Source of the DNA: Sordaria brevicollis
Taxonomy: Eukaryota; Ascomycota; Sordariomycetes; Sordariales; Sordariaceae
Direction of reading: 5' to 3'
Assembly: GCA_033439795.1 (NCBI GenBank)
Contig: JAUTDP010000003.1
Location: forward strand, 3,534,001 to 3,598,000
Length of the DNA stretch: 64,000 nt
This document shows positions 13,130 to 25,385 of the stretch, in pieces. A program made the translations under genes and the position numbers. The stretch's first letter is position 1, and each line of letters begins with the position of its first letter. The notes under the pieces are model-generated. The model saw only the letters and a program-made list of their open reading frames with translations. It was not told the DNA's origin and searched no databases.

Positions 13130-15331
13130 ACTCGGTCACCCACAACACCGTGTTGTCAACACGATCAAGTTCGATTTCCTTGCCTATGTAGAGTCTTGCT
13201 TCTCTTCGCTACCCCTTTTGTTTCACTTCACTTCCACCGCTTATTGCTTGTCTTTGGTGTTTGCCACTGGTGGATGTACATAGGCAGGAAACTTGTTACA
13301 TCAGAGGTTATTAGGAGGGCACAAAGAGGAGGTCCATACGTGGTTTGACCCGGCGTGGTCGGTTCCTTTTGTTTTCACTTCCTTCATTCCATGCCGCCGA
13401 CCACTTCTTGTTCGATCACAAGCAAAGGAGGAGGATTTGCTTTCTTTCATCAAGGCAGGCAACCAAAGGGAAAGAGGAGGAGCACCAAGAGCTGCAGCCA
13501 TCTGATGTCTGTCATCTTTGTGGAACTTGAACCCCCCCTTTTACCGCATGTCACTGCACCACATTTGCCAACAACCTTCACTCACTTTAACCTTTCCCGT
13601 TTTCATCTTTTGTACCCCCCTTCTTCTTTTTGCGACTTCTATACGTTTTTGATTCTGCTTCTAGCCTGGCCCTTTCTTCAATCTGGCAGCCAGCTAGCCC
13701 CTTTCGGTTTTTTGTCGAATTCATGGCGTTATGGGGATCTTGCTTGCTGCACATCATATACCACCAGTCTGTTTGCGAATTCTTATACCACCATGTTATT
13801 GTTCTTTTATCTTTTGTTATCCCTTCTACTTCACTTCGCTTCACTTTGATATCTTCTAAGGCCGCCTTGGCTGGCCTCATACCTTTAGCTGGAGCGCTGG
13901 AATTTTTTCTGGGAGAAAGTCAGAATCAAAGCAAACCACCTCCCACACACATTTTTTACCAAACCTCGAACAAATTCATAGCCACACATTTTTGATGGTG
14001 TTCATCATTTTTCGTCGTTCCGTCTAGAGCCCTCTTTTGATGCATCTTGTAGGGCTTTGATTTACGGGAAGTAATTTGTTTGTAAGCTGGGTCGTTTGTG
14101 TTTCGGCTGCGAGGAACTTGGTAGAAGAACGAAGGTGGGTGTAGGCAAACTCGAAGGGGGGGGTTGCCCATGGTAATAATAGTCAGGCGTCGTAAGTTGC
14201 GGAAATGTTGGGCAGATTAGGTGGACGAAGACATCAAGGGGTTCAAGTCTGGCAGACTATTATCATTGGTACGCCGATGTCCCAACAAAGCAGTACAGAT
14301 GGAGTAAATGGCATAAGAATGTTCCTGGGTTGACAGGAGGGCATAATATTAACGCAGTAATACAAGCACACACCCATCCTCCCGTGTCTAAAACGCCAGA
14401 CATGCTGATATGAAAACCGCCTCATGATGTTTCCCTAATCCATACGGAGAATCTCCCGCTTTTCCGCAAATCCATGACCACCTGAAAAATTATCAAGTTG
14501 CAGGGTTCAAGACGGGCCGCTTTATGCGTCTATGAGAATTTCTCGCTGAGTCTGATTGATGACTGGAGAAAAAAAAAGACGCCCAAAAACATTCGCAGAC
14601 CTGCAGAAGTGCAGTTGTCCTGCAGCTATCTCAGCCGCATTCTTTCACCGCCAAAAGCAAAGAGGGGGCAGAAAATAAAACAATTCTGGATAAGGCGGGA
14701 GAACACCTCATCTTTGAAGTGTCGCTTTCATGACCCCCGCGCCCAGATTATCCCGCAATCACGACATTGAACGATGCGATGGGCCAGATGCAGAGCGTTG
14801 TTGGGGGTCAAGCAGTGGTCATGCATTGAATAGGTAAACTGAGCAAATGTTTTTTGCTACTATTCTCATAGAAATCATTAATTAACAAATCATGAAGACT
14901 TTATGTCCCATACCAAGGACCGTGAGTGGAGGAAGTAAAAAATCAAGGTTGAAACTGACACGGAAAAACGCAGTTGGTGATGAAAGGTTCAATGAAACCT
15001 ATGAAGAAGGCGTGCAAGCGAGTGGAAGTCAATTGCGACAAATGATCCTTTGTTCAGAGTTCAATGTTGTTCAGTGTCTGCTCCGCGAGAATTAGCCAGG
15101 AAAAGTAATAATTATTTGAAATCGTTATATTCGTAGCAATTCATTCCATATTGGACTATCGAACGTTTGTTTAAGCTTTTTTTTCGCGATGTATTGTTGT
15201 CAGGTTAAGCTTGTTACTGTTATTTGGTGCTAAACATGTTTTGGTATTGTGTCGGGATACCCCTCATTTGCCCTTGATAAGTAACCGCTGTTGACCCCTT
15301 TTCCAACAAATACCTCCCAAGCAAGGTAGTC
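13130..15331. other. Intergenic, 3' side of the zinc-finger gene
   Basis: T-rich and CT-rich sequence with no supported gene. The first several hundred bases probably include the zinc-finger gene's 3' UTR. ORFs here are short and overlap on both strands without domains. Confidence 0.5.
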
Positions 15332-15449
15332 GCCTGCTTAGCATAGTGGCTAATGCGTTGCACTTGTATAACCTTGTCCCAACTGGCTTGCCAAGCGGGT
15401 ACATTGTCTCGATATGCAAAGATCACAGGTTCGATTCCTGTAGTAGGCA
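15332..15449 (+). tRNA. tRNA-Thr (UGU) with intron
   Basis: All arms fold. The acceptor GCCTGCT pairs with AGTAGGC at 15442-15448 and the discriminator A is 15449. The D stem is GCAT/ATGC, the anticodon stem TTGCA/TGCAA, and the T arm is ACAGG TTCGATT CCTGT. Loop bases CT-TGT-A put UGU at 34-36 (15365-15367), read as Thr. A 45-nt intron, 15369-15413, sits one base 3' of the anticodon, the standard eukaryotic position. The isotype depends on that loop register; the gene itself is clear. Confidence 0.88.
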
Positions 15450-16896
15450 TTCCTTTTTGCATTTTTCCTTACCTTGTCTACATGTTATCTTTTTACTCGC
15501 GACATATTGAGAGGGTGTTTTATTGTTTCCTTGTGCTGGATTTGATGACGGTTTTGTTATCATTGTTATTGTGGTTTCTAATAGCGAGATGGTTCTAAAT
15601 CTTGATTGAGCAAGAGAAAGGAAGCTGCGAGTAAAAACAAAATGACGATTGAGATGATAAACGAAAAGAAAGGTGATGAGTATGCTTCATATTCCTCGCC
15701 TGAATGAGTGACTGGCAAGTTTTGATTCGGAACTTGATTCTCCTCCCCTTTTTTTCAATTACCCCATGAAAACTAACATCACCGTTCTCTTTCACAGATT
15801 GCATTCACTTGCACGTATCCAGACACGCATCATACACTCGCTCTTGCCAGAGGCAAACCAAGAACCTTGGGCACTTGTGGGAATCTCAACGCCAGATGGA
15901 GATATCTATCTGCTGGGCATGGTTTATATAGCACATAGATGACAGTGACTGACAGAATGAAGATCAATCAGTCTCCAATAACGGGAGAAAGCTCACGAAT
16001 GAATTTTCAATTAATCCATCAGAACAGAGCCACTTTCAAGTCCGTACAATCGGTAGCAGGGATGTCATAGCTATCTATAATCGATTATTCGCTTTTGAAC
16101 CATAAACAAAGTTATACGCAATCCAGCAAGCGAAGGTGCCTCCTCACCAAAGACACAGCGGCCACAAACATATCAAGAGGCCACATGGAAGAAGACGAAA
16201 GAAGTTGGACAAGAAGCTCGTGTATTTTAAGTTGCTGCTTCATTAACACTATCAACGGCCACCGCAACATCAAGCCTCAATCATAGCATTCAATCAAAAC
16301 CATAAGCATAACACAAATGTCTTGCTAACTATCCTATGTCAATGCTGTCAGTTATCACCACCGACCCTCTTACCACAGGAACCTAGCACTACCAAGAGAA
16401 AGCCGAACCGAAAAACAAAACGTCATCCATAACCCTTCCACGTCTTTCATCTTCGCATCTTTCATCTCTGCTTTATGTTTAATTCTTTCTTATCCTTTCT
16501 TCCTCTTTCTTTCTTAGGGGCTATCAAAAGTCCAACAACCGACAGAAAATGCCATACCAAGCCATACCATACCGCCCCATGCCATATGTACGTACGTACT
16601 TTCAGGGAAAAAAACTTTCCGTAGGTTTTATGTATACAAGAACTACTACTATTCTGTGGTAGTAATCTGATTGATTCGATCCATTCATCCGTCCATCCGC
16701 CGTTTCTAGCTCCTTCATCCATCGACACCTTAAAGACTTAAAAGAGCCCCAGTTACTCTTCTTCTTCTTCATCATCTTCATATCCTTCTTCTTCTTCTTC
16801 TTCTTCATCTTCTTCATCTTCTTCGTCTTCATCACTTTCCTCATATCTGGCCATTCTTGAGCGCGACCGACCCGAACGCCGAACGCAATGAGCCCG
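15450..16896. other. Intergenic, 3' side of the SWI/SNF ATPase gene
   Basis: No supported gene. The region right of about 16300 probably holds the 3' UTR of the minus-strand ATPase gene, including a TTC-rich microsatellite at 16756-16831. The Lys-rich ORF on the minus strand here is a translation of that microsatellite. Confidence 0.5.
16756..16831 (+). repeat. TTC-rich microsatellite
   Basis: Imperfect (TTC)n with ATC interruptions, lying 65-140 bases beyond the stop codon of the minus-strand ATPase gene and so probably in its 3' UTR, where the transcript would read (GAA)n. Confidence 0.9.
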
Positions 16897-19800
16897 CTAA
16901 TCCTCATCACCGGCTTCGCTGCCTGCACCGTTTGTGCCGTTAATCACCTGACTGACACTCATGCTGTTCACCGCCGATGTCGACGTTCCACTGGCTGAGG
17001 AAGCAGCGTTGTTGTAAGATGTTGAGCTAGACACGAGCTTGATCCTGGTGGGTTGGGTTGGTGCTGCCGCTGGGGCGGCGGGTGCCGATGTCGGCTGGGG
17101 TGTTTCAGTTGAGTTTGTGATCGTAGACGGGGCGACAGAGCCATCCTTTGTGGATGGTGCTCCCACGGAGAAGGATGAAGAGGAAGGATCCTCAAGGGTG
17201 CGGAGCTCGGGGTGATCGTTCAGCTCCTTTTCGAACTGAGCCTTGAAGTGAGCCTGTTATATGACGTGTGTTAGTGAACGGTCATTTGACTGACAAAAAC
17301 AGCAGCAGAAACATACCTCTATCCTGTTCGCATCTATGCAAATCATGGATGTCTCCTCGTTGAACGTCCTGCAGTTGCTAACCAGCAGCTCCAGGTCCTT
17401 CCGCATATCCGACAACGAGTGGTAGTCCTCCTTCTTCATCTTCTTTTCGATATCCTTCATGCAGATTGGGTTTGTAATCATGAGGTAGTAATCGGGCCAT
17501 TCGCGCTTAGGGGGCAACTTGACGAAGGGACCGATGATCAACCTGGTAGGAGGACCCTCATCGTCGTCCTTGTCGTCAGGGTTCTCCTCAGGCGCATCGT
17601 CCTCCACTTCGAGGTTCATCAATCCATCAAAGATCCGCCTCATGCTCTGCTGCAGCTTAGTGCGCATCTCCCCAGACATGCGACTATCGCCGTTTGCTAC
17701 CGTCTTGGGCCGGCCGCCGGGTCCGCGACGCTTCTTTGCAGGAGGCTCGTCCTCACCGTCCTCCCTAGGGCGCTTCTCGAGATTCTTGCTGCCAGGCTTG
17801 CGACCACGCTTCTTCGGTGTGGGAGCAACTTCCACCTCCTCAGTACTAGCGCGACTGACACTTGGTGAGGCATCGACAGAACCGGAAGCATTGTTAAGGA
17901 TCGCCATCTTCTTGAGCCTGTTCTGCTCGCGGCGTTCCTTGCGAGCCGCCTTGCGAGCCGCCGCAGCCTCCGGCGAATCGTCGTCGTCGTCCACCGCCAT
18001 GAGCCATTGTTCTTCTGTGAGACCGTCGTCGTACTTGACCTTTGTGCGCTCACGAGCACCGCGACCAAGAGAGACGGCTTCTTCTTCCTCGATAGGGTTG
18101 CCCTCTTGAAGGTAGATATCGGGAAGTTCCTTCTCAGCCATGAGACGCGGGACGGCCTTGCAGCCTGGGGCCGTGCCGTAAATAGGATCGCGGGCTCTTT
18201 CCTCGTCGATCTGTTGGAACGTGACCAGCTCATCCTCGTTACGAGCCAAAATCATATTCAACTCCTCGTCGTCCATCTCTTCCTGCTCACCCGCTTCCGC
18301 CATGTCTGCCGTCTCAAGCAAAGTCCTGAGCATGGCATCACGATCGGTTTCTGAGGACTTGTTATCGAAACGACCGGCCTGAATGACCTTGCCGTCCATG
18401 TCAAGCTTGAACCTGGCACGCTCCAAGATCTTTTCTTCGACGGAAGCCGAACTGATAAGACGCAAGATACGCACTTCGTTCTTCTGACCGATACGATGGG
18501 CACGATCTTGAGCTTGCAAATCCTGATGAGGGTTCCAATCCGAGTCGTAGATGATGACGGTATCGGCGGTTTGCAAGTTGAGACCCAAACCGCCAGCACG
18601 GGTGGACAGAAGGAACATGAAGTAAGGCGAATCAGGGGCGTTGAAGAGCCTCAAGAGTTCGGAACGGTCCTCGGCCTTGGTGGTACCATCGAGACGGAGA
18701 TACTGAATACCGCGGAACCTGAGGAAATCTTCCATGATGTCCATGATGGCAGTCATTTGGAAGAACATCAGGACACGATGGCCCGTTGCCTTGTACTTGG
18801 GCAGCACACGGTCCAGGAGCTCGAACTTACCAGCCGTTCTCCACAACAGATCGTTGCTGGTATTGGTCGGGTTCATCTGGTTCTCGACTTCGTCAAACAC
18901 AAACGGATGGTTGCAAAGCTTGCGGAGCTGCATGATCATGTTGCTCAGACCACGAGCACCAGTCTTGCCACCCTTTCCGTCGCTGACGAGAATCTTTTGG
19001 TGGGTAACCATCTGCTTGTACAGACGCTGCTGCAGGGCAGAGAACTTGCACTTGATGACCTTTTCGGTCTTGTCTGGTAGATCCTTTTCGACATCCTTCT
19101 TGAGACGACGCAGCAAGAAGGGTCGCAACACCTTGTGTAGACGACGAATGACGAGAATCTGCTCTTCTTCTGTGAGCTCCATCTTGTCCTGACCACCCGT
19201 GTTGGCGAAGGGGGTGTTGAACCATTCATCGAAAGTCTTGGCTGACTTGAAAATGTTTGGCAGGACGAAGTTGAGCATGGACCACAGTTCGGCAAGGTTG
19301 TTTTGCAAAGGAGTACCCGTCAGAATCAAACGGAACCTGGTGCTGTAAAACTGCTGGATGGTGGCGCTCAACTTGGAGTTACTGTTCTTCATACGATGAC
19401 CTTCATCAATGATCATGTGGAACCACTTGATCTTGCTGAGAAGCGGACGATCCTTGATGATGTACTCGTATGTCGTAAGCAGAACCTGGAACTCACCACG
19501 GCGAATCTTCTCCTGCTGCAACTTGCGGGTATTGGGAGGACCCTTGTAGACGATCTTGGCGACAGATGGCGCCCACTTGTCGAATTCGAGGTTCCAGTTG
19601 GTGAGCGTACTGAGCGGAACGATAACCAGGTACGGTCCATTCTGCTGCTTCTTCTCGATGAGGTACGTGACCAAACTGATGGTCTGAATGGTTTTGCCGA
19701 GACCCATTTCGTCGGCCAAGATACCGTTGAGGTTGTTGTTGTAGAGCGACAACATCCACTGCAGACCCTTGAGCTGGTACTCCTTGAGAGTACCGCCGAC

Positions 19801-21451
19801 CAAAATGCTGGCTTGCTCCGTAACCTCTTCCTTGATCCTGTGCGCAACAGCATAGTAGTCGATCTTCCTGCTACTTTCCTCGTCCTCGTCCACATCGCTT
19901 TCCTCTTCTGGGATGCCCTGGATATCGTCGCCATAACGCTCGGCGGCCTCGCGCTGTTGAGCGCGAACCGAGGAGGCGAGCTGGTGAAGGAAACCGTCGG
20001 TCTGGCGCAAAAGGTGAGTAATACGGGTATCCTTGGCCTGGTCAAGCAGCTTGAGATAAGCCTCTTCATCGTTGGCCTTGAGCGCCTGCAAACGCTGCTT
20101 GGCTGTCCTTTCAACCCTCTTCTGCTCTTCCTTCTCGATGTTAAAGTGATGCGCATACATGAGACGGCCCATCTTCTGCAGCTTGTTACGCTGAATCGAT
20201 GCAGCGTTCTGTATCTCCACCTTGTGGTTTTGCACCGCCTGCAAGAACTCGACATGCTTCTTGCGCTCCCTGTTCTCCCGCGCGTCGCGCTGCTGCTTCT
20301 CAAGCTTCTCGGTAACCCGAGCTTCCCTGACGCTTTGCTTCTTCATGCGGCGGTACATTGTCCTGTTTGTCGTCATCGCAAGATTGTCGTAGTGCAACAT
20401 CTGTTTCCCGACCTTGTCCCTCAACGCTCGCTGCTTGGAGTACAAGGCCAACTTCTTCATCTCGATAATGGCCTTGCGCTTCGCAGTGTCGTCGGCGACA
20501 ACCTCATCCTTGCTCGTATCCCAATGCGCCAGATTGCCCGGGAGACTCTTAAGCTCAGCATAGCGGGCGCTCATGCGGTTGAACACGATCTTCTCACGGT
20601 CTGCCCGCAACTGCTCGAAATCGACACCAGTAGGGAAAATTCCGGGAATGATGAGGCGATTCTTCCGGCGCCCATGCTCGAGGTAGTTGATGCTGTTCTT
20701 GACCAGACCGGCTTCTAGTGGCAACTTGACGCTCTTAAGCTCACGCGCTTTTGGTGTCGAATCAGCCTCCTCCTGACCATTGGGACCGCCAGTCTTGGGG
20801 GTTTCCTGGGTTGGTGTGTTAGAGTTAGTCTGAGCAGCAGACGCGTTAGATGCCGTTTGCGCAGCCTGGATAGAGTTGCGCTTGGCCCTGAAGTCGTATA
20901 ACTGCTTTTGAAGGGTAGCCGGGACTCCTTGATTCCGACTTAGCGCCTGGAAGGCCTTTATTTGGTCTTTGAGCAACTGAATCTGAGCCTTGGTGTAGGG
21001 AACACCTCCTTGCGGCTGGCCAGTTGGCATACCGACAGGCTTGACAGCAGGCGTCTTCGGAACCTGAGCTCCAGGGACACCGTCTGGTTGTTGGGATCCG
21101 GGGGCACGGCCAGGCTGGCCTCCGTTTAGTACACCACCTGCCATCTGTTGTTGTTGCCTTTGCATCTGTTGTTGCGCCTGTTGCTGCTGCTGTCTGCGGG
21201 ATACGGCCACAATGATGTTATGGAGCTTCATAAACTCGGGATCGTTTTGGGGGACGCCCTGCTTCTTTAATTGTTGGTAGCGCTGTTGAAGGTTAGCTCA
21301 CGACTATTACAGAATCGCATTGGGATTTCATGATGCGACCAAGAGGGAAACATACCGCATAGACTTCTTGAAGCTGCTGGCCGCTCATGTTGGCAGCCAT
21401 CACCATCTGCGGGTGCTGCGCAACGGCAGCAGGCATTTGGACACTCGCCAT
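16897..21451 (-). CDS. crf4-1: SWI/SNF-type chromatin-remodelling ATPase (Snf2/Sth1/Snf21 family)
   Basis: The CDS is complement(join(16897..17253, 17317..21282, 21356..21451)), 1472 residues. Order of domains: QLQ at about 24-60, split by the first intron; Q-rich and P/G-rich linker; HSA-type basic helix at about 370-450; helicase lobe 1 with ADEMGLGKT near 555 and DEGH near 656; lobe 2 with STRAGGLGLN near 922 and the closing DRAHRIGQ motif; SnAC segment; AT-hook-like KRGRKPGSK; and a bromodomain at about 1243-1365 ended by the last exon. This is the complete plan of the catalytic subunit of SWI/SNF or RSC, which moves nucleosomes using ATP. Both introns are GT..AG. The start at 21451 is the first ATG of the QLQ-encoding exon. 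The symbol is the N. crassa name as remembered; Snf2 versus Sth1 identity is not separable by eye. Confidence 0.93.
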
Positions 21452-23336
21452 GTTGGAAGCTGAAAAGAAGGGATGCTGACGGGGCTATCGATGCCGTCGA
21501 GAGAAGTGAATTTAATGGCTGGCGGAAGATATCACTGTCGGCGCATATCCATAGACTGATGATGGTCGTAGTGGGGCTGCGTCGCGAAAACGCCTTGGTG
21601 GACGTGACCAGGACGTGTCGTCAAGCGAAGAAGAGAAAAAAAAGTAGCAGCGAGTGAAAGGCGCGTCCTAGGGATGGAACTGCAATTACTAGGCAATGGA
21701 TGGGCAAGAATGCAAAAGATGCGCAATGCCCTGTCTGAGTGATATGCAAAAGTCCGGACGACGGATTAGACGATGCGCGGTGGATAGTCGTCGGTTCGCG
21801 TCGTCGTTGAGGTGTGTGCAACGAACAAGGGTGGCTTCACCGAACAACGTTGGAGGGCCGTGATTATCGACACCTTGTTTAGTCCAGCCGTCGTTGTTGG
21901 AGACGGGATGGGTGGTGAAGCGAAGAAATGCGGTCCAGTCCAAAACCGTTGGTCCGTCCCGTGTTGCAGGTGTGCTAAAAGACTATCTGAATCCGATGTC
22001 TTCTTGCTGTATGGTGGTGGTGGTTTGCCGTGGAAAGTGGAATCCGATATCCCAGTATTGAATGGCTGCGTTGAGTTGATCGTAGAGCGGCAGGAATTGT
22101 TAAAGAGATTCTAAGCAGTTGCACGGCCAAAAGACTAGAGCCAAAACTTGGTACTAGTTGGAGAGGTGGGCAGTCCAGTCCAGTTCCAGTGGGGGGATGG
22201 AAAGAGGCGGACAGTCGGGGCGGGAAAATGAGAAGGGTAGACTGGCTGGTGGTGAGTGTGTGGTGAGTGTGTGGTATGAGTGCACTGTAGAAAGGCAAGA
22301 AAGAGGCAGGCCTCCCTTGAATTCTGCTCAGCTCCCGCTTACTGCGTGTCGGACAAGATGAATGGAAAAAAGCCGGAATGGCAATCGCGGGCGGCGCGTT
22401 GGGGTTGGTGGCCGGGTGCGAGTGGGATGCGCCGGGGATTGAGTGGTCCCGTTTTTTGTCGGCGGTTTCCTGATGGCCTCAATGAGTCGCAGGGGAGAGT
22501 GGTGATTTTTTTTTGATGCACAAGCCTTTCGCGTCCACTGGCTTGGTTGGAAAATGATGGAGAGGTCACGGTCGGTCAGGTCGGCAGAGAGACAGACGGG
22601 CAGACTGGCTGTGTGTCCATGCGAGAACAGCAGGTGCGGGCGGGCGAGGTGCGGGAGAGAGCGCAGGACCAGCAGGCAGAAACAGCAGCCAAGAGAAATG
22701 GCAGACTCGGTGGCAGTTTGCCTGCCTGCCCGGCAAGAGCTGGCAGAGTGGGTCCCAATCATTCAAGTGGCCAATGCCAGTGTCCAGTCAGAGGCTCCAC
22801 ACGCAAAATTTGGCTGGGAAGGGCTTACGTAAGGTGCGCTCGGCCCTTTTTTGCAACTCAATCAGGTTTCACGCATCCGACTCCATCCCTGACTTGTGCA
22901 GCAAACTAGCCGTTAGCGGAATAGCGGCGACGGCTTAGCAAACACCAATCCATCCAATCGCCAGCCGAGAATAGACGCTTGGACCTCGCTTTCGCCATTG
23001 GCCAAGACTTTTCAGCCTAAGTGTTTTGTACAATGGTCTCTAGTCTCATACGGCATTGTCTTGGCCGAGTCGCCACAACCAGAGAGGTTCTCATTCCTGT
23101 CTCTGGCATTTTGGAGACGGAAAATGACCACATCCTGCCCCTGAATGCAAGTAAACAAACCAAAAGACATTCTTGTGGTCTCCACATGTCAGATATCTGG
23201 TTGTCAGCACAACGAGAGGCCGGCACCTGGTGACTTCAACGCATGGTAATGATTCCAAACTCGTTAACGCCAACTAGTATAACGATAACGCCCTTTGATA
23301 AATAATCCAGTGAGGATATTACGGTCTACTCATGAG
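21452..23336. promoter_or_regulatory. Intergenic between the ATPase promoter and the WDR70 3' end
   Basis: The left end is the promoter and leader of the minus-strand ATPase gene; the right end is the 3' flank of the minus-strand WDR70 gene. GT- and GA-rich runs occur at about 22150-22700. No ORF with a recognisable domain and no RNA gene was seen. Confidence 0.5.
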
Positions 23337-25079
23337 TTACCGCTTAACCCTCTTTTTATCCGGCCCATCCTCCTCACCCTCACTAACATCCGCATACTGC
23401 GTAACCGGCTGCGTCTCCTTCCACGCCTTGGTAAACATCGGATCCTTCTTCGCCACTTCCGCATACTTGAGCAGCGCCTCTCTGGGATCCTCGTGTAACA
23501 TCTTGCTGAGCGGGATGTTCTCCGAGATGTGTTTCTCGTCCGGCTGGCTGCGCATAAAGGGCGTGATCTGCTGCACTTGAGGGCCTCTAGTTCCGCTACC
23601 ACCGCCAGGAACGCCACGCTTGCCCTTGGGTTTCGATACGGCGGCGCCGGGGGTGATGATGGAGTCGGCAGAGAGGCCTAGGCTTTGGTCCATAGTCAGG
23701 CTGGGGTCGTCGTCGATGTGCCGCTTCTTGGGCGCGCGGGACATGACCTCTACCGCACCGCGGAAGGACTTTTCGGGGTTGAAGAGGACGCGGGTTTCGG
23801 CGTTGGCGGAGCCGGTAATGATTTGGTTGAGCTTGGGGTGCCACTCGACAACGATGAGCGGGATGCCAGGCGTGATGGGCGTGACGTGTTCGGGTCGGAG
23901 GTTGCCTGGGTTCAGGATGTGGAGGTGGCCGGAGGCGGAACCAGTGATGATCGATCGCGAGTCGGGGGAGTATCGGATGTTGGTCATGGGGAAGCGATCC
24001 GATGTTGACGGGTGCTCGACCTTGACGAGAGGTTCCTTGAACTTGCGCGTGTCCCAGAGCTTGATTAAGCCATCGCCTCCTCTTGTGACCACCATTCTCC
24101 CATCCGCGCTGATATCGATACCACCTGTCCATGTATCCGGCTTATGTGCTTCGCGAATTTCTGCTGCTGGTCGTGTGAAGGGACCGTTGCCGCTGTACAT
24201 GACCAGCGAACCATCCAGAGCGGCCGCCACGAGAACCGGATTGCTTCCCTGCGCAGATGCACCCCATACCACCGATGTCATCCTTGTCCGACCGGCTGAC
24301 CCTGCAGCTTTTGATTTGAAGACAATAACCTCCTTCTGACTTCGCTTGTTGTTGACGTCCCAGATTCGTAGGGTGCTATCCGAGCCCGCGGTGACGCAAA
24401 GGTTGGGGTCGCTAGGATGCCACGTGCCTGTCGTGATTTCTCCAACATGACCCTTGGTGTTGTTCATGTCGCGGAGGTACATGTCACCCTTGACGAACTC
24501 GGTCAAGATGTCGCCATCTCTGGACATGATCTTGGCTTGGGGGTGTGCTGTAACGCAGAGAAACTGGCTGCCCGATGTGGGGCAAAACTCGGCGCGTTGG
24601 ATCGGGTGCGAATCGGTGGTGGCTGATGACTTTTTGCTCTCCCATGGATCGACACTTCTGAATGCCCGTAGTGTTGTTGGTGTCATGGCCGAAAAGTCGT
24701 GAAGCTTAACTGTCCCGTCGAGGGAGCCCGTAAGAAGTCGTCCGCCGGCCGGGTCCAAGGACACGCTTGTTACAGCGCGTTCGTGTGTCTTGAGTATCAT
24801 TTCGTGGGAAACGGGGAATCGGTCGCTCTCGTCTTCGGAGTCGTCGTCCGAATCGTCATCGTCATCGCTGTCATTGTCACTATCGTCATCCTTCTTGCGG
24901 TCGGCCTTCTTTGGCGCTGCTGGTGTCTCTACCTGTCGCCTCGCCCTCTCTATTTGCGCCGCGATGTTGGCTTCTTTGCTTGTTTTGCCGAAGGACAGCG
25001 GCACGTATGCGCGCATCGGGTCATCTGGTGCAAGTTGTGGTTGCTCAACCAGGTAGTCGTCACTGTCGCTATCGCTCAT
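23337..25079 (-). CDS. WD40-repeat protein of the WDR70 family
   Basis: Intronless, 580 residues. It begins with a short acidic peptide (MSDSDSDDYLVEQ), then a Lys/Asp/Ser stretch (about residues 58-90), then about seven WD40 units from 95 to 420, with clear repeat ends such as GTVKLHDF, STLRIWDV and GLIKLWDT. The C-terminal 160 residues hold the family-specific segment (ITPFMRSQPDEKHISENIP) and a basic end (KKRVKR). WDR70 homologues (fission yeast Wdr70, worm Gad-1) are nuclear; in fission yeast and human cells the protein works with the CRL4 ubiquitin ligase in histone H2B ubiquitination at DNA breaks. That role is family knowledge; whether it holds here is inferred. The start is the only ATG before the conserved acidic N-terminus. 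Confidence 0.9.
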   Translation of the reverse strand: MSDSDSDDYLVEQPQLAPDDPMRAYVPLSFGKTSKEANIAAQIERARRQVETPAAPKKADRKKDDDSDNDSDDDDDSDDDSEDESDRFPVSHEMILKTHERAVTSVSLDPAGGRLLTGSLDGTVKLHDFSAMTPTTLRAFRSVDPWESKKSSATTDSHPIQRAEFCPTSGSQFLCVTAHPQAKIMSRDGDILTEFVKGDMYLRDMNNTKGHVGEITTGTWHPSDPNLCVTAGSDSTLRIWDVNNKRSQKEVIVFKSKAAGSAGRTRMTSVVWGASAQGSNPVLVAAALDGSLVMYSGNGPFTRPAAEIREAHKPDTWTGGIDISADGRMVVTRGGDGLIKLWDTRKFKEPLVKVEHPSTSDRFPMTNIRYSPDSRSIITGSASGHLHILNPGNLRPEHVTPITPGIPLIVVEWHPKLNQIITGSANAETRVLFNPEKSFRGAVEVMSRAPKKRHIDDDPSLTMDQSLGLSADSIITPGAAVSKPKGKRGVPGGGSGTRGPQVQQITPFMRSQPDEKHISENIPLSKMLHEDPREALLKYAEVAKKDPMFTKAWKETQPVTQYADVSEGEEDGPDKKRVKR

Positions 25080-25385
25080 TTTGTCGTTATGTGTCTGGCG
25101 GTGGTTGTTAAGAGTAAGAAAGGTGCTTGGAACAGACTCTCTGGTCAGACGTTGAGATCATCGAGTTGCCTAACAGCCCCACTGCTTCTTGGCGTGCATT
25201 CCAGGGTCCAGATGGACGGGCGGGAGCTGTGACGCTACCCCGGATGTTACAGTGTACAAATGAAGGATAAATTACGGGCCATCGAGGTTCTTGTTTTCTT
25301 CTTCTCCAATTTTGTTCTTCAATTCGATCTGGACATGTGTTGCAGAGAAACCCAAGTAGCTAAACATACAACATCCACCCAATCA
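25080..25385. promoter_or_regulatory. Short intergenic: WDR70 promoter and 3' flank of the dioxygenase gene
   Basis: 306 bases between two minus-strand genes. It must contain the WDR70 leader and promoter and the terminator of the dioxygenase gene. No specific site was identified. Confidence 0.5.

Noticed and set aside
15220..15462. 80-codon ORF with TTGIEPVIF
   Set aside because: This peptide is the usual mistranslation of a tRNA T arm; the tRNA-Thr gene explains it.
16602..16928. Lys/Met-rich ORF downstream of the ATPase
   Set aside because: It translates the TTC-rich microsatellite on the minus strand; the ATPase frame has its own stop at 16897.
19303..20718. 471-codon open frame antisense to the SWI/SNF ATPase gene
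   Set aside because: It lies wholly within the conserved ATPase-coding exon, has no domain, and is explained by codon bias of the true gene on the other strand.
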